Source: Endobacterium cereale (GTDB lineage Bacteria > Pseudomonadota > Alphaproteobacteria > Rhizobiales > Rhizobiaceae). From it: a stretch of DNA of 64,000 nucleotides. The stretch is taken from contig NZ_WIXI01000022.1 in NCBI RefSeq assembly GCF_009617585.1, positions 649,747 through 713,746 of the forward strand, given 5' to 3'. This document shows, one piece after another, positions 37,714 to 46,589 of the stretch. Under the pieces are notes generated by a model. That model did no database searches. It had not been told where the DNA came from and worked only from the letters and a program-made list of their open reading frames with translations. The position numbers and the translations under genes were made by a program. Position 1 is the first letter of the stretch. Each line of letters opens with the position of its first letter.

Positions 37714-39897
37714 TTGAAGCGGCCGGATCTCGATACCTGCGCACAAGAACCTATCCATATACCCGGAGCGATCCAGCCGCATGGCGCAATGATTGTGATA
37801 CGCCCATCGGATATGACGGTCCTGCAGGCAAGCGCCAACGCCGCTGAATTTCTCGGCCAGCCGGTGGAAATCGGCGAAACGGCGAATGGTGCCATCGGTG
37901 CGCATCGTAACGACATCCTGGCATGGCACGGCTCAGAAGAACCGGAACTGCAAATCCAGTCAGACAATCTCAGTCTCGGTCTGCATCGAAGCGACGACAT
38001 GATCGTTGTGGAGATGGAAAATTCGGCAGGCGATGCAGCCGGCAAAGTGTTCCTGCGCCTGCGGGGATTTGCCCAGCAACTGGCAGGGCAACCGGACCTG
38101 CCCGGTGCCATGTCAACGACCGTGCGCGTGATTGAAAATCTGACCGGCTTCGATCGGGTACTGGCCTATCGTTTCGACAGAGAGTGGAACGGCCATGTGG
38201 TGGCCGAACAAGGCAATGGGCGCCTGCCCTCCTATATGGATCTGCGTTTTCCGGCGGGCGACATCCCGCCGCAAGCCCGCGCGCTTTACGCCCGGAACCA
38301 CGTGCGCATCATTCCCGACGTGAACTATCATCCGGTGCCATTGCAGCCCGCCATCATTCCGCGAACGGGCACGGCGTTGGACATGAGTTCGGCGCAGTTG
38401 CGCAGCGTCTCGCCGATCCACCTCGAATACATGCGTAACATGGGCACGGCCGCCTCCATGTCCGTTTCGATCATGATCGACGGAAAACTCTGGGGCCTGA
38501 TCGCCTGCCACAGCCACGAGCCGCACAACGTGCCGGTGGTGACGCGCGACGCCTGCGATTTCATCGTCCAGACACTCGCCATGCGCATCGCCGCCCAGCA
38601 ACATGCCGACGAGGCAGCCCATAGCGTCGCGCTCGCACGTATCCAGGGCCGGCTGCTCGGCGCCATGAGCGTCAGTCCCTATTGGCTGGATGGTCTCACT
38701 GCCAACGTTGCCGACCTTCTTGCCCAGGTGGCGGCAACCGGCGCCGCCATCCTGACCGGCGGGGAATGCCACACCGTCGGCTCCACGCCGACGCACGATC
38801 AGATCGAACGGGTGATCGGCTGGCTGGCAGACCGTCCCGACACGGACGTGATTGCCACCCATGCCTTGTCGCTGGAGATGCCCGAAGCAGCGGCCTTTGC
38901 CGACATCGCCAGCGGTATCATTGCCATTCGCATTTCCGAACTGCACGAAAGCTGGCTGATCTGGTTCCGCCCGGAGGTACTGAGCACCGTCGAGTGGGGC
39001 GGCGACCCGCACAAAGTGGTGCGTGAGCAGGGACGAATCCATCCGCGCGTCTCCTTCGAACGCTGGAGCGATGAGGTCCGGCTGCATTCTGCCCCCTGGG
39101 CGGAAGCCGAGATCACCGCCGCCCGCGACCTTCGCGCCGCCATTGTCGGCATCGTTTTGCGAAAGGCCGAGGAACTGGCGCAGCTGAGCAGCGAACTGCA
39201 GCGTTCCAACAAGGAACTGGAGGCCTTTTCCTATTCCGTCTCGCACGATCTGCGCGCGCCGTTTCGCCATATCGTCGGTTTCGCTCAGCTTTTGCGCGAG
39301 CGGGAAAACGTACTGGACGACAAGTCGAAACATTATCTTCAGACGATTTCCGAAGCTGCGCTTTCGGCCGGACGGCTGGTCGACGATCTCCTGAATTTCT
39401 CGCAGCTCGGCCGTGCCGCCATTGCCCACAAGAATGTGGATATGAACAAGCTGGTGGTCGAAGTGGTGCGCAGCGTGATGATCAACAACGAGGAGCGCAC
39501 CATAGACTGGGCGATCGACACTCTGCCGCCGGCCTGGGGCGATGCGACGCTTCTGCGTCAGGTGTGGTTCAACCTCATCGAAAACGCCGTGAAATATTCA
39601 CGCCCGCGCTCGCCCGCAAAAATTTCCGTGACGGGTACGGCTGAAGACGACCGCACGACCTATACCGTCACCGATAACGGCGTCGGTTTCGACATGGCCT
39701 ATGTCGACAAGCTGTTCGGCGTATTCCAGCGGCTGCAGCGGATGGAAGATTTCGAGGGCACGGGCATTGGCCTTGCCCTCGTGCGACGAATCATTGAACG
39801 GCATTCCGGTATCATTCACGGCGAAGGTGAAGTCGATAAAGGCGCCACCTTTGTGTTTGCCCTGCCAAAAGAAGGAAAGGGAAAGATTCTTGCCTGA
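37714..39897 (+). CDS. bphP: Bacteriophytochrome histidine kinase (red/far-red photoreceptor)
   Basis: A 727-residue bacteriophytochrome. Cys9 in LDTCAQEPIHIPGAIQPHG is the biliverdin attachment site. The PAS-GAF-PHY photosensory core (to ~490) has DRVLAYRFDREWNGHVVAE, the PAGDIP version of the PASDIP motif with Asp183, and the tongue motif PRVSF. The kinase follows with His511 in SYSVSHDLRAPFRHI, N box LIENAVKYSRP and GTGIGLALVRRI. It resembles Agrobacterium Agp1 in layout. The start is TTG 37714 with GGAG 6 nt upstream; no other start is in frame before the Cys. It overlaps the response-regulator gene by 8 nt. Confidence 0.95.
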   Translation: MKRPDLDTCAQEPIHIPGAIQPHGAMIVIRPSDMTVLQASANAAEFLGQPVEIGETANGAIGAHRNDILAWHGSEEPELQIQSDNLSLGLHRSDDMIVVEMENSAGDAAGKVFLRLRGFAQQLAGQPDLPGAMSTTVRVIENLTGFDRVLAYRFDREWNGHVVAEQGNGRLPSYMDLRFPAGDIPPQARALYARNHVRIIPDVNYHPVPLQPAIIPRTGTALDMSSAQLRSVSPIHLEYMRNMGTAASMSVSIMIDGKLWGLIACHSHEPHNVPVVTRDACDFIVQTLAMRIAAQQHADEAAHSVALARIQGRLLGAMSVSPYWLDGLTANVADLLAQVAATGAAILTGGECHTVGSTPTHDQIERVIGWLADRPDTDVIATHALSLEMPEAAAFADIASGIIAIRISELHESWLIWFRPEVLSTVEWGGDPHKVVREQGRIHPRVSFERWSDEVRLHSAPWAEAEITAARDLRAAIVGIVLRKAEELAQLSSELQRSNKELEAFSYSVSHDLRAPFRHIVGFAQLLRERENVLDDKSKHYLQTISEAALSAGRLVDDLLNFSQLGRAAIAHKNVDMNKLVVEVVRSVMINNEERTIDWAIDTLPPAWGDATLLRQVWFNLIENAVKYSRPRSPAKISVTGTAEDDRTTYTVTDNGVGFDMAYVDKLFGVFQRLQRMEDFEGTGIGLALVRRIIERHSGIIHGEGEVDKGATFVFALPKEGKGKILA

Positions 39898-40345
39898 ACT
39901 GCGCCCGATATTGCTGGTCGAAGACAACCCGCGCGACCTTGAACTGACGCTGGCGGCATTGGAAAAATGCCAGTTGGCCAATGAGATTGTCATCGCCCGC
40001 GACGGTGCCGAGGCGATGGACTATCTCACCGGCCAGGGCGCTCACGCAGGCCAAGACGGCGGCAACCCGACCGTGGTTCTGCTGGATCTGAAACTGCCGA
40101 AGATCGACGGGCTGGAAGTTCTTGAAAAGATCAAGAAGGGCGAAAACCTGCGCCACATTCCAGTGGTGATGCTGACGTCTTCGCGCGAGGAGCAGGATTT
40201 GGTGCGCTCCTACGAACTCGGCGTCAACGCCTTCGTGGTCAAGCCCGTCGAGTTCAACGAATTTTTCAAGGCCATTCAGGACCTCGGTGTGTTCTGGGCC
40301 ATCCTTAACGAACCGCCACCGGGATTTGGACGTAATGCCCCTTGA
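39890..40345 (+). CDS. Rcp1-like response regulator, partner of the bacteriophytochrome
   Basis: A 151-residue single receiver of the Rcp1 type that accompanies phytochromes. Acidic pocket in ILLVEDNPRDLELTLAAL, phospho-acceptor Asp66 in VVLLDLKLPKIDGLE, then VVMLTSSREEQD and FVVKPVEFNEF. The C-terminal extension (FKAIQDLGVFWAILNEPPP) is the dimer-forming element of this family. Start TTG 39890 lies inside the bphP gene with GGAAAGG before it; an upstream in-frame ATG would read through the bphP 3' end. It overlaps the next gene by 11 nt, implying a single mRNA. Confidence 0.92.
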   Translation: MPELRPILLVEDNPRDLELTLAALEKCQLANEIVIARDGAEAMDYLTGQGAHAGQDGGNPTVVLLDLKLPKIDGLEVLEKIKKGENLRHIPVVMLTSSREEQDLVRSYELGVNAFVVKPVEFNEFFKAIQDLGVFWAILNEPPPGFGRNAP

Positions 40346-41363
40346 TCATGCGCCTGCGCGCGCGCGCATCCTTCTTCTCGAAGACAGCCCGCTCGATGCC
40401 GAACTGATTGCCGAGCATCTGGAAAAGATTTCGCCGGTTCCTGAAATTCGCCGCGCTTCGTCTCGCGCCGCCTATATGGAAGCGCTCGACGAGCGGGATT
40501 TCGACGTCATCCTTTCCGATTTTTCGCTGCCGGATTTTGATGGCATGGCGGCGCTGGAGCTTGCCGCCGCACAGGTGCCGGACGTGCCTTTCATTTTCGT
40601 TTCCGGTGTACTGGGCGAGGAAGTGGCCATCGAATCCTTTCGCCGTGGCGCGACAGACTACGTTCTCAAGCAACGCTTGATCCGCCTGCCGGCCGCCGTG
40701 GAGCGGGCGCTGGCGGAAGCCCGCGAGCGCACCGAGCGCCGCCGTGCCGAGCACCAGAAGGAACTGCTGGTGCGCGAACTCAGCCACCGTGTGAAAAACA
40801 CGATGGCGATGGTGATGTCGATCGTGCGGCGCACGGCGCGCAATAGCGGCACGGTGGAAAGTTACGTCGAAAACCTGAGCGGTCGGTTGCGCGCCATGGC
40901 GGATGCGCATGCGCTCCTGTTTGAAAGCAACTGGACCGACGCCGAGCTTCTGCAGGTGCTGGAGCGTACGATTACGCCGCATGAACAGGGCAACCGGTTT
41001 CATGTCACCGCCGGGCCGCTGATACATCTCGACCCCAAGGCGGCACTGGCACTGAGCCTCGCCTTCAACGAACTGACGACCAACGCGATCAAATACGGTG
41101 CGCTCTCAAATGCCGATGGACAGGTGGCAATCGACTGGTCACGCGAGGAAATCGACGGCGAACCATGGCTTGCTCTGCGCTGGTGCGAGATCGGCGGCCC
41201 GGCCGTCAGCCCGCCGCATGAAGATGGTTTTGGCACGACCCTGATCCAGCGCAGCATTCGTTATGAATTGCGTGGCGAGACGGTGCTGGATTATGCGGAA
41301 GCGGGGCTGATCTGCGACATCCGTTTTCCGCTGTCTGCGAGTGACGAGAACATCATCAGCTGA
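40335..41363 (+). CDS. Receiver-HWE histidine kinase hybrid
   Basis: A 342-residue protein with an N-terminal receiver (~8-125; Asp62 in VILSDFSLPDFDG) followed by a short helical linker and an HWE-family kinase. The kinase has acceptor His151 in ELSHRVKNTMAMV, FNELTTNAIKYGALS, and the C-terminal signature GFGTTLIQRSIRYELRGE. There is no transmembrane segment. Overlap with the response regulator (ATG 40335, inside its stop region) makes it the third cistron of the bphP operon. It could receive phosphate from the phytochrome through its receiver and pass the light signal on to another regulator. Confidence 0.9.
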   Translation: MPLDHAPARARILLLEDSPLDAELIAEHLEKISPVPEIRRASSRAAYMEALDERDFDVILSDFSLPDFDGMAALELAAAQVPDVPFIFVSGVLGEEVAIESFRRGATDYVLKQRLIRLPAAVERALAEARERTERRRAEHQKELLVRELSHRVKNTMAMVMSIVRRTARNSGTVESYVENLSGRLRAMADAHALLFESNWTDAELLQVLERTITPHEQGNRFHVTAGPLIHLDPKAALALSLAFNELTTNAIKYGALSNADGQVAIDWSREEIDGEPWLALRWCEIGGPAVSPPHEDGFGTTLIQRSIRYELRGETVLDYAEAGLICDIRFPLSASDENIIS

Positions 41364-41772
41364 ATGCACCGACCAGATGAAAGCGCCTTATGATTTAAAG
41401 CTTTCAGGCGTTTTCCAGCCGCGACAAATCTCCGTCATTCTACAGTTCGACGAAGCCTGAATATGGGCGGCTGATGTGTTACCAAACGCGCAGCCAAACT
41501 TGCGCATCAGTTTTCGACACACTCGATTTGCCGGAGGCCGTTTCGTCGAAGTCATGCAGCCATGGCGTTGCACTTTTTGCGACACTGTTTTGCAACTATT
41601 GCGGCTATTCGGTCACTCATCGCCTCGTTATCAATTCTTGTCTTTGGCTTCTTATGGACGCTGAAGGCATTGCGCATTTCCACTTCGTATCAAGCGGCTG
41701 GAGACATCGGGCTTCGCGACGACGTGTCTGGTGGCGATCGCCTTCTCAACAAATCAGCAGGGGAGCGAGTTG
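41364..41772. other. Intergenic region after the bphP operon
   Basis: 409 nt without a supported gene. Overlapping short open frames (61-99 codons within 41474-41773) are rich in Cys and Leu, have no ribosome sites and mutually overlap. A weak inverted repeat (GAAAGC ... GCTTTC then AGGCGTTTT, 41379-41415) might end the bphP transcript. The region also holds the promoter of the next gene. Confidence 0.45.
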
Positions 41773-42141
41773 ATGCAGTCATCAGACTACGACAAATCCA
41801 TGCAACGGAATCTCACGCACGTCTTCAGTGAGCGCGATCCGAAAAAACGTCTGGAAGTAATCCGTGAGCTTTACGATCCGGACGCTGTGTTGAACGAACC
41901 CGAAGCGTCAGTAACTGGGCACGAGGCGATCTCGGACGCTGTAACCAAGCTTCTCGATAGCTTACCGCCTGATTTTACATTTACCGCGATGGGACCAGCC
42001 ATCGGCCATCACTCCATTGGGCGCTTACGGTGGCAGTCCGGCCCGCCGAACGGCCCGGCCGCGGTGCAGGGTATGGATATCGCCCATTTCATCGACGGTC
42101 GCATCCACGCGCTTTACGTCTTCATTGAAGATGAGGACTGA
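41773..42141 (+). CDS. SnoaL/NTF2-like small protein
   Basis: A 122-residue protein with the pattern of the SnoaL/NTF2 fold: an N-terminal helix ending in RELYDPDAVLNEPEASVTGHEAI, then DAVTKLLDSLPPDFTF and beta strands to IDGRIHALYVFIED. Members range from polyketide cyclases to ligand-binding stress proteins, so no reaction can be assigned. ATG 41773 follows GGGGAGCGAG; an earlier in-frame start at 41731 lacks a site. It lies 77 nt before the glutamine amidotransferase-like gene on the same strand. Confidence 0.7.
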   Translation: MQSSDYDKSMQRNLTHVFSERDPKKRLEVIRELYDPDAVLNEPEASVTGHEAISDAVTKLLDSLPPDFTFTAMGPAIGHHSIGRLRWQSGPPNGPAAVQGMDIAHFIDGRIHALYVFIEDED

Positions 42142-42218
42142 CCCGGCACGTCTTCCGCTTGGAGGACGTGGATAGACCACGCCGCCTACACCGCTCGCGC
42201 AATAAGGATAATCGTCTA

Positions 42219-43007
42219 ATGTGCCGCTTCCTTGCCTGGATTGGAGACCCACGCTTTATTGATGAATTCGTACTCAACGCCGGCCAATCCCTTGTGACGC
42301 AAAGCCGCTCCGCTCTGATCGGGAAAACCTCCCTCAATGCGGATGGCTTTGGCCTTGCGTGGTATGGAGATCGCGATCTGCCGTGCGTCTATAAGGATGT
42401 GCATCCTGCCTGGTCAGACGAAAACCTGAAGCAAATCGCCTCCCATATAAAGGCGAGATTGTTCCTGGCGCACGTGCGCGCATCAACATCGACGGCAATT
42501 TCCCGAAATAACTGCCACCCGTTCAGCAAGGGGCGATGGAGCTTTATGCACAATGGTCAGCTGGGAGGGCATTTGAAACTGCGCCAGAAGCTTGATGTCA
42601 TGATACCCGTGGAGTGTTACGACCAACGATATGGCGCCACCGATAGCGAGGCAATATTCTTGATTGCAGTCGGTTTGGGACTGGATCGGTCACCCATATC
42701 TGCAATGGAGCAGGCAGTCGGAAAGGTTGAGATGCTGGCTCGGGAAGCCGGGCACACCCCACACATGCGCTTTTCAGCATGCTGGAGTGACGGAGAGAAA
42801 GTGTATGCGGCCCGCTACGCTTCAGATCGTTTCGTTCCAAGCTTATTCTATCGTCTTCAGGAGGACGGCATTGTCGTTTGTTCGGAGCCACTCGATGAAG
42901 ATGAATCCGGCTGGATTGAGATTTCACCCGGAACAGCGATCACGACTGATGGGCGAACGCTGGAAAAAGTAGAGTTCAGGCCTCAAGCCTGTGTGGTGAA
43001 CACTTAA
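42219..43007 (+). CDS. Class II glutamine amidotransferase-like protein
   Basis: A 262-residue Ntn-hydrolase of the YafJ/EgtC type. The second residue, Cys2 in MCRFLAWIG, becomes the N-terminal nucleophile after Met removal, which fixes ATG 42219 (AAGGA upstream). Other family landmarks are LNADGFGLAWY, HVRASTSTAISRNNCHPF, SFMHNGQLGG and ATDSEAIFLIAVGLG. Such proteins release ammonia or glutamate from gamma-glutamyl compounds; the partner is unknown since no egtB/egtD lies nearby. Confidence 0.85.
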   Translation: MCRFLAWIGDPRFIDEFVLNAGQSLVTQSRSALIGKTSLNADGFGLAWYGDRDLPCVYKDVHPAWSDENLKQIASHIKARLFLAHVRASTSTAISRNNCHPFSKGRWSFMHNGQLGGHLKLRQKLDVMIPVECYDQRYGATDSEAIFLIAVGLGLDRSPISAMEQAVGKVEMLAREAGHTPHMRFSACWSDGEKVYAARYASDRFVPSLFYRLQEDGIVVCSEPLDEDESGWIEISPGTAITTDGRTLEKVEFRPQACVVNT

Positions 43008-43234
43008 AAATTCTCCGGGCTCTGCGTGATGGCAAGCCCGTTCAGGAGCCATGGGAAAGACCAGAAGCCACTTATGGCTATCGCGGATCGCCACGCTTCT
43101 CAAACGCCAAGAGGCGGGCCGTCGATCATGATCCCACCAATTCAAAATGCGTTCACCGGCTCATGCACAACCCCCGGCAAGCCGGGAATTGTGCATCTGG
43201 CATATCATGGCGTTCCCTGACGTCACTTCGACGG

Positions 43235-44224
43235 TCAGGAAGCCGCATTTTCAGAATGAGCCGACGGCTCGATTGCTATGGCGATCTTCCCCCGAACACC
43301 GTTATTGGGCGTCTCCAGCAGCGCGTGGGCGAGCGGAAGGTCGGCAAGTGAGTAGACGGCGCCCACATGTGGCCGTAGCTGCCCGCGCTCGACCAATGCG
43401 CTCAACTCGTCCAGCTTGCCGCGGTTCTGACGTGTGAAGACGAAGTGAAAACTTGCGTTTTTGCCCCATGCCTCAATGAGGTTTTGCGGCTGAGCGATAT
43501 CCACGATCGAAACGACGCGCCCAAGTTGGGCGAGTGCGTGTGAGCTGCGAGACAAAGCGTCTCCTCCAATCGTGTCAAAAACCACATCGACACCGCGACC
43601 GCCGGTTTCCCGCATGACGACATCGACATAATCTTCTTTCCGATAGTCGATGACGACATCCGCCCCGACACTCCTAGCAAATTCGAAGTTATCTTCACGA
43701 ACAGTGGTGAACACTTTCGCACCAATGGCCTTCGCAACCTGGATCGCCACATGTCCAACCCCTCCCGCGCCGCCATGGATCAGGATGCTCTCTCCCACCC
43801 TGAGAGCTGCGCGGCCAACCAGCGCCTCCCAGACCGTTCCGCCGACAAGGCTCAAGCTTGCCGCTTCGAGATGGCTTAGCGAAGAGGGCTTCCTTGCGAT
43901 GATGGATTCATTCGCAACGTGATACTCCGCATAGCTTCCCGGGCCGTCGAATATCTGCGGGGTGTACCAGACCTCATCTCCGGGAGAAAATGTCGTCACG
44001 CCCGGACCGACTGCTTCGACAACGCCGGAAACGTCGTGACCGGTAATGGCCGGCAAAGGCACCAGATCGCGATAGTCGCCACGCCGCACCTGGTAATCCA
44101 GCGGATTGATTGAGGTTGCATGGACACGCACAAGAACTTGTCCGGCCTGTGCAACGGGTTTTGGCATATCCTGAAGCTCGAAGGCTTCCGGGCCGCCGAA
44201 AGATTTGAGTGTCATCGCTTTCAT
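43235..44224 (-). CDS. Zinc-independent quinone-oxidoreductase-type MDR dehydrogenase
   Basis: A 329-residue medium-chain dehydrogenase/reductase of the NADPH:quinone oxidoreductase group. N-terminal catalytic part: [46 protein letters not shown]. The nucleotide-binding motif is [24 protein letters not shown]. The four structural-zinc cysteines are absent. I use ATG 44224 (AAGGATATG upstream) rather than an earlier in-frame start. It lies 60 nt downstream of an ArsR regulator, with a copy of that regulator's presumed operator in the gap, so it is probably induced by a reactive electrophile or quinone. Confidence 0.9.
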   Translation of the reverse strand: MKAMTLKSFGGPEAFELQDMPKPVAQAGQVLVRVHATSINPLDYQVRRGDYRDLVPLPAITGHDVSGVVEAVGPGVTTFSPGDEVWYTPQIFDGPGSYAEYHVANESIIARKPSSLSHLEAASLSLVGGTVWEALVGRAALRVGESILIHGGAGGVGHVAIQVAKAIGAKVFTTVREDNFEFARSVGADVVIDYRKEDYVDVVMRETGGRGVDVVFDTIGGDALSRSSHALAQLGRVVSIVDIAQPQNLIEAWGKNASFHFVFTRQNRGKLDELSALVERGQLRPHVGAVYSLADLPLAHALLETPNNGVRGKIAIAIEPSAHSENAAS

Positions 44225-44251
44225 CACATATCCTTGTTTCGTTAAAAAGGA

Positions 44252-44271
44252 ATATCGGGAAATTCCGATAT
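44252..44271. promoter_or_regulatory. Operator copy 2: ATATCG-N8-CGATAT
   Basis: Perfect dyad ATATCG-GGAAATTC-CGATAT in the 60-nt gap between the arsR-like gene and the dehydrogenase gene. With flanking bases the palindrome extends to AATATCGG/CCGATATT. It is the same pattern and spacing as the site upstream of the regulator. Confidence 0.75.
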
Positions 44272-44284
44272 TATGAGGCAAAAA

Positions 44285-44587
44285 TCACAGGTCCTTGCCT
44301 ATGATCTCAGCCAGGGCACTGATGGTAGCTTCATTGCGCTTATAGTAGGTCCACTGGCCAATGCGCCGGACTTCTACAAGCCCGGCTCGATGGAGGGTGG
44401 CAAGATAATCGGACACCGTTGACTGCGATAGCCCGACGCCTTCCTGGATGCTGCTGACACAGACACCTACGACATCAACGTCACCTTCATCCTGTGGAGG
44501 GAAGTTCATCGCAGGATTTTTCAAGCCTTTCACGATCTCAAGGCGTGTCCGGTTTGAGAGGGCTTTGAATATCTCGAGCAATTCCAT
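44285..44587 (-). CDS. ArsR-family transcriptional regulator
   Basis: A 100-residue winged helix-turn-helix repressor: LLEIFKALSNRTRLEIVKGL, recognition helix VGLSQSTVSDYLATLHRAGLV and wing RRIGQWTYYKRNE. It lacks the metal-binding ELCVCDL motif; one Cys (VGVCVSS) lies just before the recognition region, so it may respond to redox or electrophile stress rather than metals. Its promoter and the gap to the dehydrogenase gene each contain ATATCG-N8-CGATAT, which argues for autoregulation and control of that enzyme. Confidence 0.9.
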   Translation of the reverse strand: MELLEIFKALSNRTRLEIVKGLKNPAMNFPPQDEGDVDVVGVCVSSIQEGVGLSQSTVSDYLATLHRAGLVEVRRIGQWTYYKRNEATISALAEIIGKDL

Positions 44588-44596
44588 GGCCCGTAT

Positions 44597-44616
44597 ATAT
44601 CGATATTTACCGATAT
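44597..44616. promoter_or_regulatory. Operator copy 1: ATATCG-N8-CGATAT upstream of arsR
   Basis: Perfect dyad ATATCG-ATATTTAC-CGATAT, 10 nt before the ATG of the ArsR-type gene, overlapping its probable promoter or leader. It shares both half-sites and the 8-nt spacing with the site at 44252-44271. Confidence 0.75.
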
Positions 44617-44731
44617 GTCAATACTAACGGCGTCCGCAGCACTCTCACATGAATATTCTTGAGCGTCTGACGAGGGCAAGTAGCGTCCAGCGGTAAGCAC
44701 CCGTAGCATTCACGAAAAACATCGGAGCGCT

Positions 44732-45718
44732 TCAAGTTGCATCAGTCGATTTTTGGCGTTCCGATGAACCGCAAGCACGATGCGTGACGGTTGCCAGCGA
44801 GGCAGCGCTGCCCTGAAGGGCCGCGCACGCCTTAGACCACGCATGGTCATCCACCGCCAATGCCGTCTGCAACCAGGCAAGGGTCAGGCGCTTGGTTGCC
44901 TCCAGCACTTCGGGCGCCTCGATATCGGTTTCGCGCGCGTCCAGCCCGGCGATGCCGCCAAGCCCATGCCCAACGCCATGCAGCGTGACCAATGCGTCAG
45001 AACCCTGTCCATCATGAAAGGCGTCGGCGTGCCACTCCGGGCCGCGCGTTGTGAAGTGCGGATCATCCGCATCACCACAGACGACAAGGCTGCGGGTGGT
45101 CAGGCCGGAAAAATCCACGTCGAAAAAAGGAAACCGGGCTGCATTGTCTGCGGTCAAATCCTTTCCGCCGCGGCCTGGAGCCGCCAGCAGAACACCCGCA
45201 GAAATCCGGGAATCCGAAAAATCCTCCCCATTCAGGCGCGCACCCAAAAGAAGCCCGACTGTGTGCCCTCCAAAGGAGTGACCGGCAGCCGCGATACGGG
45301 CATGATCCAGCCGGCCGTATATCGCGGGAGCCTGACGCTCCACCTCGACGATCAGATCAACAATGACCCGCAATTCCGCCACGCGCTCGCGCCAGAAAAA
45401 AGGCGCCCCGACCGCGTCGACTGACAATCCGCCGATACGAGAGCTGGCATGCGTCGGCTGGATCACGACAAAACCGCGCTCCGCCCAGAACTGTGCAAGA
45501 GGCGCATACCCGTCCTTCGAAGGCAGATAGCTGGACGGACCGAAACCGTGCGACAAAAGCAAGATGGGCAAGCTCTCACCGATGGCAGGTGCAGTAATGC
45601 GCAGCTCAAGCGGTGCCCGCCCCTCCATCGGCAGACGGACGGGCGTATAGGCCACCGTAAGTGCCGCCTTGGGCGAAGGAATGTGCCGAGCGAGGTTGAT
45701 GAGATTGTTCATGGTCAT
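44732..45718 (-). CDS. Alpha/beta hydrolase (PAF-acetylhydrolase-like)
   Basis: A 328-residue alpha/beta hydrolase. Oxyanion region ILLLSHGFGPSSY, nucleophile Ser148 in AAAGHSFGGH, an acid in VVCGDADDPHF and a late His in LHGVGHGLGG. Order and length recall platelet-activating-factor acetylhydrolase-type esterases. There is no signal peptide if it starts at ATG 45718 (MTMNNLIN; GGGGT upstream); a longer in-frame start overlaps the preceding gene. It begins 16 nt after an SDR stop, so the two form an operon divergent from an AraC regulator. Confidence 0.85.
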   Translation of the reverse strand: MTMNNLINLARHIPSPKAALTVAYTPVRLPMEGRAPLELRITAPAIGESLPILLLSHGFGPSSYLPSKDGYAPLAQFWAERGFVVIQPTHASSRIGGLSVDAVGAPFFWRERVAELRVIVDLIVEVERQAPAIYGRLDHARIAAAGHSFGGHTVGLLLGARLNGEDFSDSRISAGVLLAAPGRGGKDLTADNAARFPFFDVDFSGLTTRSLVVCGDADDPHFTTRGPEWHADAFHDGQGSDALVTLHGVGHGLGGIAGLDARETDIEAPEVLEATKRLTLAWLQTALAVDDHAWSKACAALQGSAASLATVTHRACGSSERQKSTDAT

Positions 45719-45734
45719 ATACCCCGATGACTGC

Positions 45735-46493
45735 CTAGCTTTCGGCCTGTCCTGCTTCACGGAACAGGGTCTGCGCATCGGCCCCTGCCGGGATTTTCAT
45801 CGGTGCCTCAGGATCTGTTACCGCACGCATGATGGCCTGGACTACATCGTCGACCGTCGTCACCTCAGTTCCCGCACGCAACCTGTTGAGATAATCGTGG
45901 ACGAATGTTTCGTAAGGGGCGGGAATATCCATTCCCATGCGCGCCACAGCGTTTTTCCCGAATGAGGTGGAGGGAGCGGAACCGGGCAAAACCAGCCGGA
46001 TGCGCACGCCGAAAAGAGCGGCTTCAAGCGCGAGGCTTTCCGTGAAAGCGTTTAATGCCGCCTTGGAGGCGCTGTAGACGGACAGCGCTGGTAGCGGTTT
46101 TATGGTCACGCTGGAGCTGATGTTGACGATCACGCCCGCTTTCCGTTCGCGCATCTGCGGAAGAACGGCCTTTGCCATGGCAATCGCGCCGAAGACATTG
46201 GTTTCGAAGAGATCACGGACCTTCGACATCTCCGAGCCCTCCAACACGTTCAGCATGCCGACACCGGCGTTGTTCACCAGAGCATCAATCTCTCCCGCGG
46301 CCTCGACAGCTTTCTTGACGCTTTCGTCGCTGGTTACATCCAGCGCCAAAACTTTCAGCTTATCGGTATTCGGCAGCAGGTCAGGACGCGGGTTCCGCAT
46401 GGTTGCAACCACATCCCAGCCCGCCTGCAGGAAGGCCTGCGCCGTGGCGAGCCCAAAACCGGAAGAGGTCCCGGTAACAAGTATCTTTGGCAT
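45735..46493 (-). CDS. Short-chain dehydrogenase/reductase
   Basis: A 252-residue classical SDR. Cofactor motif TGTSSGFG (7-14), NNAGVG (75-80), Ser127/128 and the catalytic Tyr140-x-x-x-Lys144 in YSASK. Arg in TMRNPRP after the second strand suggests NADP(H). Substrate unknown. It is divergent from an AraC-family activator across 96 nt that contain 21-bp-spaced direct repeats, and co-transcribed with the alpha/beta hydrolase downstream. Confidence 0.9.
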   Translation of the reverse strand: MPKILVTGTSSGFGLATAQAFLQAGWDVVATMRNPRPDLLPNTDKLKVLALDVTSDESVKKAVEAAGEIDALVNNAGVGMLNVLEGSEMSKVRDLFETNVFGAIAMAKAVLPQMRERKAGVIVNISSSVTIKPLPALSVYSASKAALNAFTESLALEAALFGVRIRLVLPGSAPSTSFGKNAVARMGMDIPAPYETFVHDYLNRLRAGTEVTTVDDVVQAIMRAVTDPEAPMKIPAGADAQTLFREAGQAES

Positions 46494-46554
46494 GTTTGTT
46501 CTCCTGATGAGTGTGCCTCTAGTGATGGACGATTGCCTTGGGACTATCTATATT

Positions 46555-46584
46555 CGTTTGTCCGTATTTATTGAGCGTTCGTCC
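46555..46584. promoter_or_regulatory. Direct repeats CGTTTGTCC / CGTTCGTCC 21 bp apart
   Basis: Two 9-mers (46555-46563 and 46576-46584), differing at one base, start exactly 21 bp apart, the periodicity of AraC-type half-sites. A related inverted element (TGGACGA) occurs near 46526. The second copy ends 5 nt before the AraC gene ATG, consistent with autoregulation. Confidence 0.55.
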
Positions 46585-46589
46585 AAAAC

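Noticed and set aside
38113..39429. A 438-codon frame antisense to bphP
   Set aside because: Shadow of a complete bacteriophytochrome; composition rich in His, Arg and Gly without domain pattern.
41474..41773. Short overlapping frames after the bphP operon
   Set aside because: Two frames cover the same DNA, both lack ribosome sites and show no protein-like pattern.
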